Shown piece by piece: positions 27,192 to 35,556 of a stretch of 58,092 bases of DNA. The translations under genes and the position numbers were made by a program. Every line of letters begins with the position of its first letter. The stretch's first letter is position 1. The notes beneath the pieces are model-generated. The model was not told the DNA's origin, did not search any database, and saw nothing but the letters and a program-made list of their open reading frames with translations. Location: the NCBI GenBank assembly GCA_946626535.1, contig CAMOUK010000005.1:1-58092 (forward strand). The letters are read 5' to 3'. The DNA comes from an uncultured Caryophanales bacterium. GTDB taxonomy: Bacteria; Bacillota_I; Bacilli_A; Acholeplasmatales; Anaeroplasmataceae.

Positions 27192-28574
27192 ATGAAAAAG
27201 ACAAAAGTTGTTTGTACTATTGGTCCAGCTTCTGAACAAAAGGATCAATTAGAATACTTATTAGGCACTGCTGGTATGAACGTTATGCGTATGAACCTAA
27301 GCCATGGTGATCACGCAGAACAAGGCTTCAGAATTAAGAACGTTAAGGCTCTTAATGCTGAAAAGGGTTGGTTCACAGGTATGATCTTAGATACTAAGGG
27401 ACCAGAAATTAGAACAGGTTATTTAGAAAATGATGAACCAGTTATGATTCATAAGGGTGATATCTTAAGAATTACAATGGATTATTCATTCTTAGGAAAT
27501 GCAAAGAAGATTGCTATTTCTTATGCTGGTTTATATGATGATATTCATGTAGGTGGAAGAATCTTAGTTGAAGATGGCTGCTTAACATTAGTTGTTAAGG
27601 AAAAGGATGAAGCTTTAAGAGAATTAGTTGTTGAAGCTCAAAACGACAGAAAGTTAAAGAACAAGAGAAACTGTAACGTTCCTGGCGTTATCCTAAATAT
27701 GCCTTATATTTCACCAAAGGATAAGGATGATATTGAATGGGCTTGTGATCAAGAATTAGATTTCATCGCTGCTTCATTCGTAAGACGTCCTCAAGATATT
27801 AAGGATATTAGAGATTTACTTGCTGCAAAGAAGAATACTCATATCAAGATTATTTCTAAAATTGAAAACCAAGAAGGTGTTTCAAATATGGAAGAAATCA
27901 TCAGATTATCTGATGGTGTAATGGTTGCTAGAGGTGACTTAGGTGTTGACGTTGATGCTTGGGATTTACCTGCAATCCAAAAGGATATGATTTTCTTAGC
28001 ACAATCTCAAGGTAAGATTGTTGTTACTGCAACTCAAATGTTAGATTCTATGCAACAAAATCCAAGACCTACAAGAGCTGAGGTTTCAGACGTTCATAAT
28101 GCAGTTCTTGATGGTACTTGTGCTACAATGCTTTCTGGTGAATCTGCACAAGGTGATTATCCATTCGAAGCTGTAACATATATGGCTAAGATTGATGAAA
28201 AGGCTGAAGAAGATATCGATCATGAGCAAATGATCAAGAATGTAGTTGAATGCAAAGAAAACGTAACTGAAAAGGATGCTATCGGTCTTGCAGTTGCTAC
28301 TTTAGCTAACACATATGATATTAAGGCATGTGCTGCTGAAGGTGATGTTGATTTCGCATTAGCTATTTCTCAATATCGTCCTGCATGTGATACATTCTTT
28401 GCTTGTAAGACAGCTGAAGATTGTAGAACATTATCAATCGTTTGGGGTATTAACGCAGTATTAGGTACTAAGGAAGATGCTTATAAGAAGGCTAAAGAAG
28501 TTTTAGGCTTAACTAACGAAGATAAGATTATCATTGCTACAGATACTAAATTTGAAATTGTTGACGCAAAGTAA
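27192..28574 (+). CDS. pyk: Pyruvate kinase
   Basis: A 460-residue glycolytic enzyme making pyruvate and ATP from PEP and ADP. Visible signatures are [36 protein letters not shown], the catalytic-lysine line [13 protein letters not shown] and [10 protein letters not shown], then TATQMLDSM and TRAEVSDV. The C-terminal regulatory domain is present but lacks the extra PEP-utilizer-like domain of Bacillus Pyk. Codon use is richer in C-ending codons than in its neighbours, in keeping with high expression. It has its own promoter and terminator. Confidence 0.97.
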   Translation: MKKTKVVCTIGPASEQKDQLEYLLGTAGMNVMRMNLSHGDHAEQGFRIKNVKALNAEKGWFTGMILDTKGPEIRTGYLENDEPVMIHKGDILRITMDYSFLGNAKKIAISYAGLYDDIHVGGRILVEDGCLTLVVKEKDEALRELVVEAQNDRKLKNKRNCNVPGVILNMPYISPKDKDDIEWACDQELDFIAASFVRRPQDIKDIRDLLAAKKNTHIKIISKIENQEGVSNMEEIIRLSDGVMVARGDLGVDVDAWDLPAIQKDMIFLAQSQGKIVVTATQMLDSMQQNPRPTRAEVSDVHNAVLDGTCATMLSGESAQGDYPFEAVTYMAKIDEKAEEDIDHEQMIKNVVECKENVTEKDAIGLAVATLANTYDIKACAAEGDVDFALAISQYRPACDTFFACKTAEDCRTLSIVWGINAVLGTKEDAYKKAKEVLGLTNEDKIIIATDTKFEIVDAK

Positions 28575-28589
28575 TTAGTTTCAAATATT

Positions 28590-28622
28590 AAAAGTGCTGT
28601 TATATGACAGCACTTTTTTAAT
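28590..28622 (+). terminator. Terminator after pyk
   Basis: AAAAGTGCTGT (28590-28600) pairs with ACAGCACTTTT (28607-28617), then TTT. It ends 16 bases before the next ATG, and no promoter is visible in between, so the next gene may depend on read-through. Confidence 0.9.
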
Positions 28623-28637
28623 TTTTTAGGAGGCAAT

Positions 28638-29210
28638 ATGAAATACTTAGTTTTAGATGCATGTGCAAGAACAAATTCAAGAACAAAGAAGATGTATGAA
28701 ACATATTTAGAACATATAGATGGTGATGTTAAAATCATCAATTTATATGATTTAGATTTAAAACCTTTAAATGAAGAATTATTAAATAAAAGAGATAGCC
28801 TAATTGCTAAAGGCTTATTTGATGATGAAATGTTTAATTTAGCTAATGAATTTAAGGAATATGATTTTATAATTGTTGCGGCACCATACTGGGATATGTC
28901 ATTTCCAGCTGTCCTAAAATTATATTTTGAAAACATAAGTGTATCAGGTATTACATTCATTTATGAAAATGGTATGCCTAAGGGCTTATGTAAGGCAAAT
29001 AAGTTATTATATTTAGCTTCATGTGGTGGCTATGTCAATAATAATTTAGGTTATGAATACGTAAAGGAATTAGTAAAAATGTATGGTATTTATAATACTA
29101 AATATTATCAAATTGATAAATTAGATATTGATCCTTTAAGGGAAGAAGAGCTCCTTAATGAAGGCTTGGAAAAATTAAAAACTTTACAAAATGACAAAAA
29201 TTGGTTTTAA
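28638..29210 (+). CDS. Flavodoxin-fold NAD(P)H:FMN oxidoreductase (AzoR-like)
   Basis: A 190-residue flavoprotein of the Flavodoxin_2/azoreductase family. The N-terminus LVLDACARTNSRT fits the phosphate-binding loop for FMN, and APYWDMSFPAVLKLY followed by the ISVSGITF line is the characteristic isoalloxazine-contacting region. It is likely to transfer electrons from NAD(P)H to quinones or other small acceptors; the natural substrate is unknown. TAGGAGG precedes the ATG. It lies 27 bases before the hydrogenase gene and is probably co-transcribed with it, giving a small redox unit. Confidence 0.85.
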   Translation: MKYLVLDACARTNSRTKKMYETYLEHIDGDVKIINLYDLDLKPLNEELLNKRDSLIAKGLFDDEMFNLANEFKEYDFIIVAAPYWDMSFPAVLKLYFENISVSGITFIYENGMPKGLCKANKLLYLASCGGYVNNNLGYEYVKELVKMYGIYNTKYYQIDKLDIDPLREEELLNEGLEKLKTLQNDKNWF

Positions 29211-29237
29211 TTAAGATATAGATAGGAGGAATTTTAA

Positions 29238-30740
29238 ATGTTTGATTCTTATGCATCATTAATGACAATTAGACGTAAAATATTTAAAGAAGTAGCTAAA
29301 TTAGGCTATGAGGGTGGAGATTATAAAAGAGTTGATGAGATACCATATAAGCTATTTAGAGGTCAACCTGTATATAGAGAATCTATATTTTTGGAAAGAG
29401 CAATTGCCGGGGAAAGAATTAGATTAGCCTTAGGCTTATCTACTAGACATGCTGATGAGCATTTGCCTATTTCTGTTGGAATTGAAGAGGCTGTAACAGA
29501 TGAAAAATTTTATGAGCCTCCTCTAATTAATATTATTGATTTCGCATGTAATGCTTGTCCTGAGGAATCTTATTTCGTAACTAACGTATGTGAGGGCTGT
29601 CTAGCTAGACCATGTACAAATGTATGTCCGAAGGAAGCTATTAAGATTGTTGATGGCAGATCATTCATTAATCAAGAATTATGTATTAAATGTGGAAAAT
29701 GTAGCGATGTATGTCCATTTAAGGCTATTCAACATAGACAAAGACCATGTGCGAAGGCTTGTGGTGTAAATGCGATTGAATCTGATGAATATGGTAAGGC
29801 AAAAATTAATTATGATAAGTGCGTTTCTTGTGGACAATGCTTAGTAAACTGCCCATTTGGTGCTATCGCTGATAAATCACAAATATTCCAGGTTATTCAA
29901 GCAATTAAATCAGAGACTCCAGTTTATGCAATATTTGCTCCAGCATTTGTTGGACAATTTGGTCCAAAGGTTAATTTAAAGACTATTTCTGCTGCAGTTA
30001 AGGAGCTAGGCTTTGAGGATGCAATAGAGGTATCTATCGGTGCTGACTTATGTACAATTCAAGAGGCTCATGACTTCTTAGAAAATGTACCAGAAAAGTT
30101 AAAATTTATGGGAACATCTTGCTGTCCAAGCTGGTCAACAATGGTTAAGAAGGAATTCCCTGAATTAAGAGATAATATTTCTATGTCATTAACACCAATG
30201 GTATTAACAGCTAGACTTGTTAAGAAGGAGCATCCAAAATCTAAGATTGTATTTATTGGACCTTGCTCATCTAAGAAACTAGAGGCTTCAAGAAAATCTG
30301 TTAGAAGTGATGTTGACTTCGTATTAACATTTGAAGAGCTAATGGGTATGTTTGAGGCAAAAGAGGTTGATTTTGCTAAGCTTCCTCAAGCTGAATTAAA
30401 GAATGAAACTTCAGCTGATGGTAGAGGCTTTGCTGTTGCTGGTGGTGTTGCTCAAGCTGTTGTTAATGCTTGTAAGACTATTGCTCCAGATAGAGAAATA
30501 AAGGTAGAATCAGCTCAAGGCTTAGCTAACTGTAAGAAGCTAATTGAAAATGCAAAAAAAGGCAAATACGATGGGTATTTGCTTGAAGGTATGGCTTGTC
30601 CATTTGGTTGTGTTTCAGGTGCTGGTACTATTTCTAGCCCAACTAGAGGAAAATCTATGGTATTTGCTTCACAAAGAGAGACACCATTAAAGAATTCTGT
30701 TGAATCTAAATATAAGGATAAGCTACCAGAATTAGATTAA
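29238..30740 (+). CDS. [FeFe] hydrogenase, group B-like
   Basis: A 500-residue iron-only hydrogenase homologue. The N-terminal third carries cysteine clusters for several [4Fe-4S] centres, including CEGCLARPCTNVCP, CIKCGKCSDVCP and CVSCGQCLVNCP. The H-cluster motifs follow: L1 TSCCPSW (about residue 293), L2 GPCSSKK (about 341) and L3 EGMACPFGCVSGAG (about 449). The L2 GPC in place of MPC and the GAG in L3 fit group B rather than group A enzymes. All four H-cluster cysteines are present, so it may be active; direction and partner are unknown. No HydEFG maturases lie in the window. TAGGAGGA precedes the ATG. Its stop overlaps that of the convergent LysR gene. Confidence 0.85.
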   Translation: MFDSYASLMTIRRKIFKEVAKLGYEGGDYKRVDEIPYKLFRGQPVYRESIFLERAIAGERIRLALGLSTRHADEHLPISVGIEEAVTDEKFYEPPLINIIDFACNACPEESYFVTNVCEGCLARPCTNVCPKEAIKIVDGRSFINQELCIKCGKCSDVCPFKAIQHRQRPCAKACGVNAIESDEYGKAKINYDKCVSCGQCLVNCPFGAIADKSQIFQVIQAIKSETPVYAIFAPAFVGQFGPKVNLKTISAAVKELGFEDAIEVSIGADLCTIQEAHDFLENVPEKLKFMGTSCCPSWSTMVKKEFPELRDNISMSLTPMVLTARLVKKEHPKSKIVFIGPCSSKKLEASRKSVRSDVDFVLTFEELMGMFEAKEVDFAKLPQAELKNETSADGRGFAVAGGVAQAVVNACKTIAPDREIKVESAQGLANCKKLIENAKKGKYDGYLLEGMACPFGCVSGAGTISSPTRGKSMVFASQRETPLKNSVESKYKDKLPELD

Positions 30741-31633
30741 TCCACATAATTTTTAATATAATTGATAAAGGCGTTTGCGTATTTTGATAGGCTTACGCCT
30801 TTTTTTGTTATATAGCCTATATTCATCTTTTCATCATAATTAAATTTCTTTGCGATAATTATATTTTCATTAACGTCCTTAAAGATTTTACCACTAGATA
30901 CTGTATAACCATTTAGTTTATCAATTAAATTAAATAAGGTAGCACGGTCCTTAACTACAATATTTTTATTTGAATAAATTGTAGGTAGGAATTCTTCACT
31001 AAAATAAAATGAATTATAGTTTCCTTGTTCATATGTTAGATATGGATAAGGCTCTAAATCCTTTAATCCTATAACATCCTTTTTAGCTAAAGGACTATTT
31101 TTAGATATAAAAACGTGAGGTGAAGCCTCAAAAAGAGGATTAAATATTAAATCATTTTTCTTTAAAATGCTTAAAATAACATCTTTATTTTTATTTGATA
31201 AATATAAAACACCTAATTCACTTTTTAAACTATTAACATCATTTATTATTTCATATGTTTCAGTTTCTCTTAATGTAAAATCATATTCATTTGAATTAAA
31301 TTCATTAATACAATCAGAAAAAGCTGATACGCAAAATGAATAATGCTGACAAGATACTGCAAATTTAGGCTTTGATTTAATATTATTAAATTTTTCCTTT
31401 AATAAATTTGCCTCATCTAAGACCTGTCTTGCGTAGCCTAAAAATACCTCACCATCAGAGGTTAAAACTACACCTTTATTAGTTCTAATAAATATTTGAA
31501 TATTCATTTCCTCTTCAAGCTCATGAATGGCGTGAGTTAAAGAAGGTTGAGCTATAAAAAGCTCATTTGCCGCATCTGTTATATTTAATTTTTCAGCAAC
31601 CTTAATTACATATTCTAATTGTTTTAATGTCAT
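30737..31633 (-). CDS. LysR-family transcription regulator, likely of the met operon
   Basis: A 298-residue LysR-type regulator. The start is placed at the ATG at 31633 (MTLKQLEYVIKVAE) because the helix-turn-helix begins there and a GGTG ribosome binding site precedes it; the frame extending to 31681 has no such site. The winged HTH covers residues ~1-60 (ITDAANELFIAQPSLTHAIHELEE). The rest is the substrate-binding-like effector domain. It is divergent from metF across a 125-base gap holding a palindrome, so control of the methionine operon is likely. Its 3' end overlaps the hydrogenase stop by two to three bases (TTAA shared by both strands). Confidence 0.9.
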   Translation of the reverse strand: MTLKQLEYVIKVAEKLNITDAANELFIAQPSLTHAIHELEEEMNIQIFIRTNKGVVLTSDGEVFLGYARQVLDEANLLKEKFNNIKSKPKFAVSCQHYSFCVSAFSDCINEFNSNEYDFTLRETETYEIINDVNSLKSELGVLYLSNKNKDVILSILKKNDLIFNPLFEASPHVFISKNSPLAKKDVIGLKDLEPYPYLTYEQGNYNSFYFSEEFLPTIYSNKNIVVKDRATLFNLIDKLNGYTVSSGKIFKDVNENIIIAKKFNYDEKMNIGYITKKGVSLSKYANAFINYIKNYVD

Positions 31634-31649
31634 ATTATCACCAATTCCT

Positions 31650-31677
31650 ATTTTACCATAGAAAAAAACTATATCAA
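31650..31677 (-). promoter_or_regulatory. Promoter of the LysR gene
   Basis: On the minus strand TTGATA (31677-31672) and TAAAAT (31655-31650) have a 16-base spacer, just upstream of the ATG at 31633. Confidence 0.5.
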
Positions 31678-31704
31678 ACATAGTTTTTAAAATATTTTTA
31701 ATTA

Positions 31705-31734
31705 TTGCTAAATGTTATATAATAACATTATAAT
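31705..31734 (+). promoter_or_regulatory. metF promoter with LysR-type operator filling the spacer
   Basis: TTGCTA (31705-31710) and TATAAT (31729-31734) have an 18-base spacer. The spacer is an 8-bp perfect inverted repeat, AATGTTAT (31711-31718), ATA, ATAACATT (31722-31729). It contains T-N11-A, the general LysR-box form (T31715, A31727). A regulator bound here would sit between the two promoter boxes. Confidence 0.65.
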
Positions 31735-31758
31735 GGGAAAATTTTTTGAGGTGATATT

Positions 31759-32634
31759 ATGAAGATTAATGAAATATTAAAAACAAAAAGAACCTTTTCC
31801 TTTGAAACATTTCCTCCTAAAAAAGGAGCAGATGATTTAGATAAACTAAAGGAAACATTAAATGAATTAGCTAAATTTAAGCCTGATTTTATTTCTGTAA
31901 CATATGGAGCATTAGGTTCTAATTCAAAGGATAATATTAAAATAGCTTCATATATTAAAAATAATCTTCATATTGAGCCTTTAGCCCATCTAACAGGTGG
32001 CCCATCAAATTATGAAGATATTGATAATGTATGTAAAAAATTAAAGGAAAATAATGTTGAAAATATTTTAGCCTTAAGGGGCGATAAGCCACTTGACAGT
32101 AACATTGAATATTGTAAAACATTTAAGCACGCCTCAGATTTGATGGAATATATTAGAAAAAATCATGATTTTAATTTGGCAGGTGCCTGCTATCCTGAGG
32201 GACATATAGAATGTAACTCATTATATGAGGACCTACTTTATATGAAAAAGAAGGAGGAGGCAGGTGCTACCTTCTTCATAACCCAAATATTTTTTGATAA
32301 TGAATATTATTACCGTTTAGTTAATGAGGCAAGACGTATCGGAATTACTTCCCCTATAATTCCTGGTATTATGCCTTTGACCTCACCTAAATCAATTAAT
32401 AAAACTAAATCTATGTGTGGATCTACAATTCCTCTAAATTATCGCAATATGCTTGAATTTTATATGAATAAGCCAAAGGCATTTAAGGAGCTTGGCTACA
32501 ATTATGCAGTATATCAAATTATGGATTTACTCGCTAAAGGAGCTCCTGGTATTCACTTATATGTAATGAATAATGCAACTTCAGCTAAAGAAATTGTAGA
32601 AAGATTGGAAAATGTTATAGATGAATACTTCTAA
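31759..32634 (+). CDS. metF: 5,10-methylenetetrahydrofolate reductase
   Basis: A 291-residue flavoprotein that reduces methylene-THF to methyl-THF, the methyl donor for methionine synthase. It starts with the signature FSFETFPPKKG; DFISVTYGALGS, LAHLTG and ILALRGDKP follow in order, and GATFFITQIFFDNEYYYRLV is the conserved central line. The length fits the bacterial single-domain enzyme. GAGGTGAT precedes the ATG. The leader is only about 18 bases, so no riboswitch can precede it. It is the first gene of the methionine/B12 operon and overlaps the next gene by 14 bases. Confidence 0.95.
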   Translation: MKINEILKTKRTFSFETFPPKKGADDLDKLKETLNELAKFKPDFISVTYGALGSNSKDNIKIASYIKNNLHIEPLAHLTGGPSNYEDIDNVCKKLKENNVENILALRGDKPLDSNIEYCKTFKHASDLMEYIRKNHDFNLAGACYPEGHIECNSLYEDLLYMKKKEEAGATFFITQIFFDNEYYYRLVNEARRIGITSPIIPGIMPLTSPKSINKTKSMCGSTIPLNYRNMLEFYMNKPKAFKELGYNYAVYQIMDLLAKGAPGIHLYVMNNATSAKEIVERLENVIDEYF

Positions 32635-33226
32635 GTTTTATAAGCTAGCTTATTCATATTTAGGCTATAGAAATATTGAGCCTAGTAAAGAGATAGATAA
32701 ATTAATTGAGGAATGCTTAGAGGAAGTAGAAAAGCTAGCTCAATTTAAATATATCTGTGAAGAATTTGATTACAAGCTCGATTTTATAAAAAATAATAAG
32801 GCATATTTAGATTTTTTAGATGGAACAACATCATATTATTTAGTTTTAATGACACTTGGAAAAAGAATAGATGATAAATGTGGATATTATTCAAAAATAG
32901 ATATGAAAAAAATGGTTGTTTTTGATGCGGTATCTAGCGCTTATTTAGAAATTTCTTCAGATGAATTTGAAGAAAATTTTCCAAATCCTCATACCTATAG
33001 ATTTTGTCCAGGCTATCAAGGAACAACTATTCAAGATATTAGAGAAATATTTAAATATCTAGACCATAAAAAAATAGGCGTAGATATCCTAGATTCTAAT
33101 TTAATGGTTCCTATGAAGACGATGTGCGGAATAGTAGGTATAGGAAAAACTATTAATAAAAGCTGCAAGAACTGTACGCTTTTAGGAAAATGCGAATATA
33201 AGAAGGAGGGAAGAACATGCTATTAG
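32621..33226 (+). CDS. Stand-alone methionine synthase activation-domain protein
   Basis: A 201-residue protein resembling the MetH reactivation domain. The line YRFCPGYQGTT matches the R-x-x-PGY AdoMet-binding motif, and IGVDILDSNLMVPMKTMCGIVG matches the T/LDS-x-x-M-x-P-x-K-S-x-x-G line. The C-terminus ends in a cysteine array C-x2-C-x5-C-x8-C, suggesting a metal or Fe-S site. It lies between metF and metH, overlapping both (14 and 10 bases). The following MetH lacks this domain, so the split pair probably does what the C-terminus of full-length MetH does: reductive methylation of inactive cob(II)alamin. Confidence 0.8.
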   Translation: MNTSKFYKLAYSYLGYRNIEPSKEIDKLIEECLEEVEKLAQFKYICEEFDYKLDFIKNNKAYLDFLDGTTSYYLVLMTLGKRIDDKCGYYSKIDMKKMVVFDAVSSAYLEISSDEFEENFPNPHTYRFCPGYQGTTIQDIREIFKYLDHKKIGVDILDSNLMVPMKTMCGIVGIGKTINKSCKNCTLLGKCEYKKEGRTCY

Positions 33227-35556
33227 ATAAGATTTTATTATTTGATGGTGGAATGGGTAGTGAAATAGAAAAAAGAGGATTATCCTCTTTTATTCCTGAA
33301 GAATTAAATATAACACATTTTAAAGATATTCAAGAAATCCATCTTTCTTATAAGGAAGCTGATTTTATAACAACTAATACCTTCGGTTTAAATAAAATTA
33401 AATATCACGGTAAATATGATATTAAAGAAATAGCTATAAAGGCTATAGAAAATGCGAAAGTAACAAATAAAAAGGTTATGTTTGATATTGGACCTACTGG
33501 TGCTATGATAGAGCCTTTAGGTAACGTAACCTTCGATGAGGTATATGAAGCATATAAGGAAATTGTTTTATACACTAAGAATTTAGTTGATGGTTATATT
33601 TTAGAGACATTTTCTGATTTATATGAAATAAAGGCAGCAATACTTGCTGTTAAAGAAAATAGTGATAAGCCTTGCTTTGCTACTATGACATTTGACCAAA
33701 GTGGAAGAACTTTAACAGGTTCAACCCCAGAAATTGTTATAAATACCTTAGAAGGCTTAGGAGTAGATGCTTTAGGTGTAAATTGTAGCTTAGGACCAAA
33801 GGAGCTTTATCCTATAGTTGAAAGATTTACTAATTATGCTCATAAGCCAATAATGGTTCAGCCTAATAGAGGCCTACCTATTTTAAAAAATGGTAAGACT
33901 GAATATGTCTTAGAATTTAGTGAATTTGACCAATATATTAAAAAATATATCGACTTAGGTGTTTCTATTATTGGAGGCTGCTGCGGAACTAATCCAGATT
34001 TTATAAATGGAATTGCTAAATATAAAGGATTAAAAATAAATAAAAAAGAAAATAAGTTAGAAACAATTATAAATTCAGCATCAGTATTAACAACAATAGA
34101 AAATGTCAAAATTTGTGGTGAAAGATTAAATCCAACAGGTAAGAAAAAGTTAAAACAAGCCCTTATAGATGAAAACTACGACTATTTAATTAATGAGGCA
34201 GTTAAGCAACAAGAAGCTGGAGCGGATTTGTTAGATTTGAATGTAGGTGTTCCAAAAATAGATGAAGTAAAGGTAATGGTAAATTCAATTAAAAAAATCC
34301 AAGAATATGTAGATTTACCATTACAGCTTGATTCATCAAATAAGGATGCGATAGAAAAAGGCTGTAGATATTATAATGGTATTCCTCTAATTAATTCAGT
34401 TAATGGTGAAGAAGCTGTTATGGATAGAGTCTTTCCTATAGCGAAAAAATATGGTGCTGTAGTATTAGGCTTAGCATTAGATGAAAAAGGTGTGCCTAAA
34501 ACTGCTGAAGAAAGATTTGAAATAGCTAAAAGAATTATTAATAAGGCAAAAGAATATGGTATTGAAAAGAATAAAATTATTATTGATACTTTAGTTTTAA
34601 CCGCATCTGCTGAGCAGGATTTAGTAAAAGAAACATTAAAGGGTTTAACTTTAGTTAAGACTTTAGGTGTTAAAACAGCCTTAGGTGTATCAAATGTTTC
34701 GTTTGGCCTACCTAATAGAGGCTTATTGAATAAAACATTTTTAACTATGGCTATGTATGCAGGCTTAAATATGCCGATATTAAATCCACTGGATAATGAG
34801 ATGAAGGGTGCAATAGATGCTTATAATGTTTTAATGGGTATTGATTTAAATTCTACAAATTATATTGAAAAATATAAGGATATGGAAATCTCTATTACAA
34901 CAACCTCTAAGGGTGTAGCAAAGGAAGAATTGAAGGAATTAAATTTATATGAGGCTGTAAAAAAAGGCTTAAAGCCTGAGATTAAAAATTTAACATTAAA
35001 AGAATTAGAACTAAATGATCCTATTTATGTAATTAATGAAATATTAATTAAGGCTCTATCAGATGTTGGAGATTTATATGATAAGGGTAAGCTATTCTTA
35101 CCACAGCTAATCGCATCAGCTGAGGCAGCAAAGGAAGCATTTAGTGTAATATCAACTAAATTCCCTAAGAGTAATAACGCTAAGGCTAAGGTTGTTATGG
35201 CTACGGTAAAAGGGGATGTTCATGATATTGGTAAAAATATCTGTAAGGTAGTACTTGAATCTTACGGATATGAAGTTATAGATTTAGGTAAGGATGTAGA
35301 TATCGAAAAAGTAGTTGAGGCAGATAAAATGTATAAGCCTTTTGCGATAGGCTTATCAGCCTTAATGACAACTACTGTAATATCTATGGAAGATACAATT
35401 AAAGCGTTAAGAAAAAATAATACAAAGGCTCATATTTTAGTTGGTGGTGCGGTAGTTACAGAAGATATCGCTAAAAATATAGGTGCGGATTATTATACTA
35501 AGGACGCATTAAGCTTAGTTAATTTATTGGAGAGGTTATTAGAAAATGAAAAATAA
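33217..35556 (+). CDS. metH: Cobalamin-dependent methionine synthase (no activation domain)
   Basis: A 779-residue enzyme transferring the methyl group of methyl-THF to homocysteine via B12. The homocysteine domain covers residues ~1-270, with zinc cysteines in GVNCSLGP and GGCCGTNP. The pterin domain covers ~295-545 (ICGERLNPTGKKKL, ADLLDLNVGVP). The B12 cap and Rossmann domains cover ~570-779, with GDVHDIGKNI supplying the D-x-H-x-x-G axial histidine. The fourth, activation, domain of 1,200-residue MetH is absent and is encoded by the preceding gene. AAGGAGGG precedes ATG 33217. It overlaps the following lipoprotein gene by 11 bases. Confidence 0.95.
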   Translation: MLLDKILLFDGGMGSEIEKRGLSSFIPEELNITHFKDIQEIHLSYKEADFITTNTFGLNKIKYHGKYDIKEIAIKAIENAKVTNKKVMFDIGPTGAMIEPLGNVTFDEVYEAYKEIVLYTKNLVDGYILETFSDLYEIKAAILAVKENSDKPCFATMTFDQSGRTLTGSTPEIVINTLEGLGVDALGVNCSLGPKELYPIVERFTNYAHKPIMVQPNRGLPILKNGKTEYVLEFSEFDQYIKKYIDLGVSIIGGCCGTNPDFINGIAKYKGLKINKKENKLETIINSASVLTTIENVKICGERLNPTGKKKLKQALIDENYDYLINEAVKQQEAGADLLDLNVGVPKIDEVKVMVNSIKKIQEYVDLPLQLDSSNKDAIEKGCRYYNGIPLINSVNGEEAVMDRVFPIAKKYGAVVLGLALDEKGVPKTAEERFEIAKRIINKAKEYGIEKNKIIIDTLVLTASAEQDLVKETLKGLTLVKTLGVKTALGVSNVSFGLPNRGLLNKTFLTMAMYAGLNMPILNPLDNEMKGAIDAYNVLMGIDLNSTNYIEKYKDMEISITTTSKGVAKEELKELNLYEAVKKGLKPEIKNLTLKELELNDPIYVINEILIKALSDVGDLYDKGKLFLPQLIASAEAAKEAFSVISTKFPKSNNAKAKVVMATVKGDVHDIGKNICKVVLESYGYEVIDLGKDVDIEKVVEADKMYKPFAIGLSALMTTTVISMEDTIKALRKNNTKAHILVGGAVVTEDIAKNIGADYYTKDALSLVNLLERLLENEK

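Noticed and set aside
28481..28960. 159-residue minus-strand frame over the pyk terminator and the reductase
   Set aside because: It crosses a strong terminator and the ribosome binding site of a recognised gene; no motif.
31741..31758. SAM or B12 riboswitch before metF
   Set aside because: The predicted start site leaves only about 18 bases before the ATG, and no riboswitch core sequence is present.
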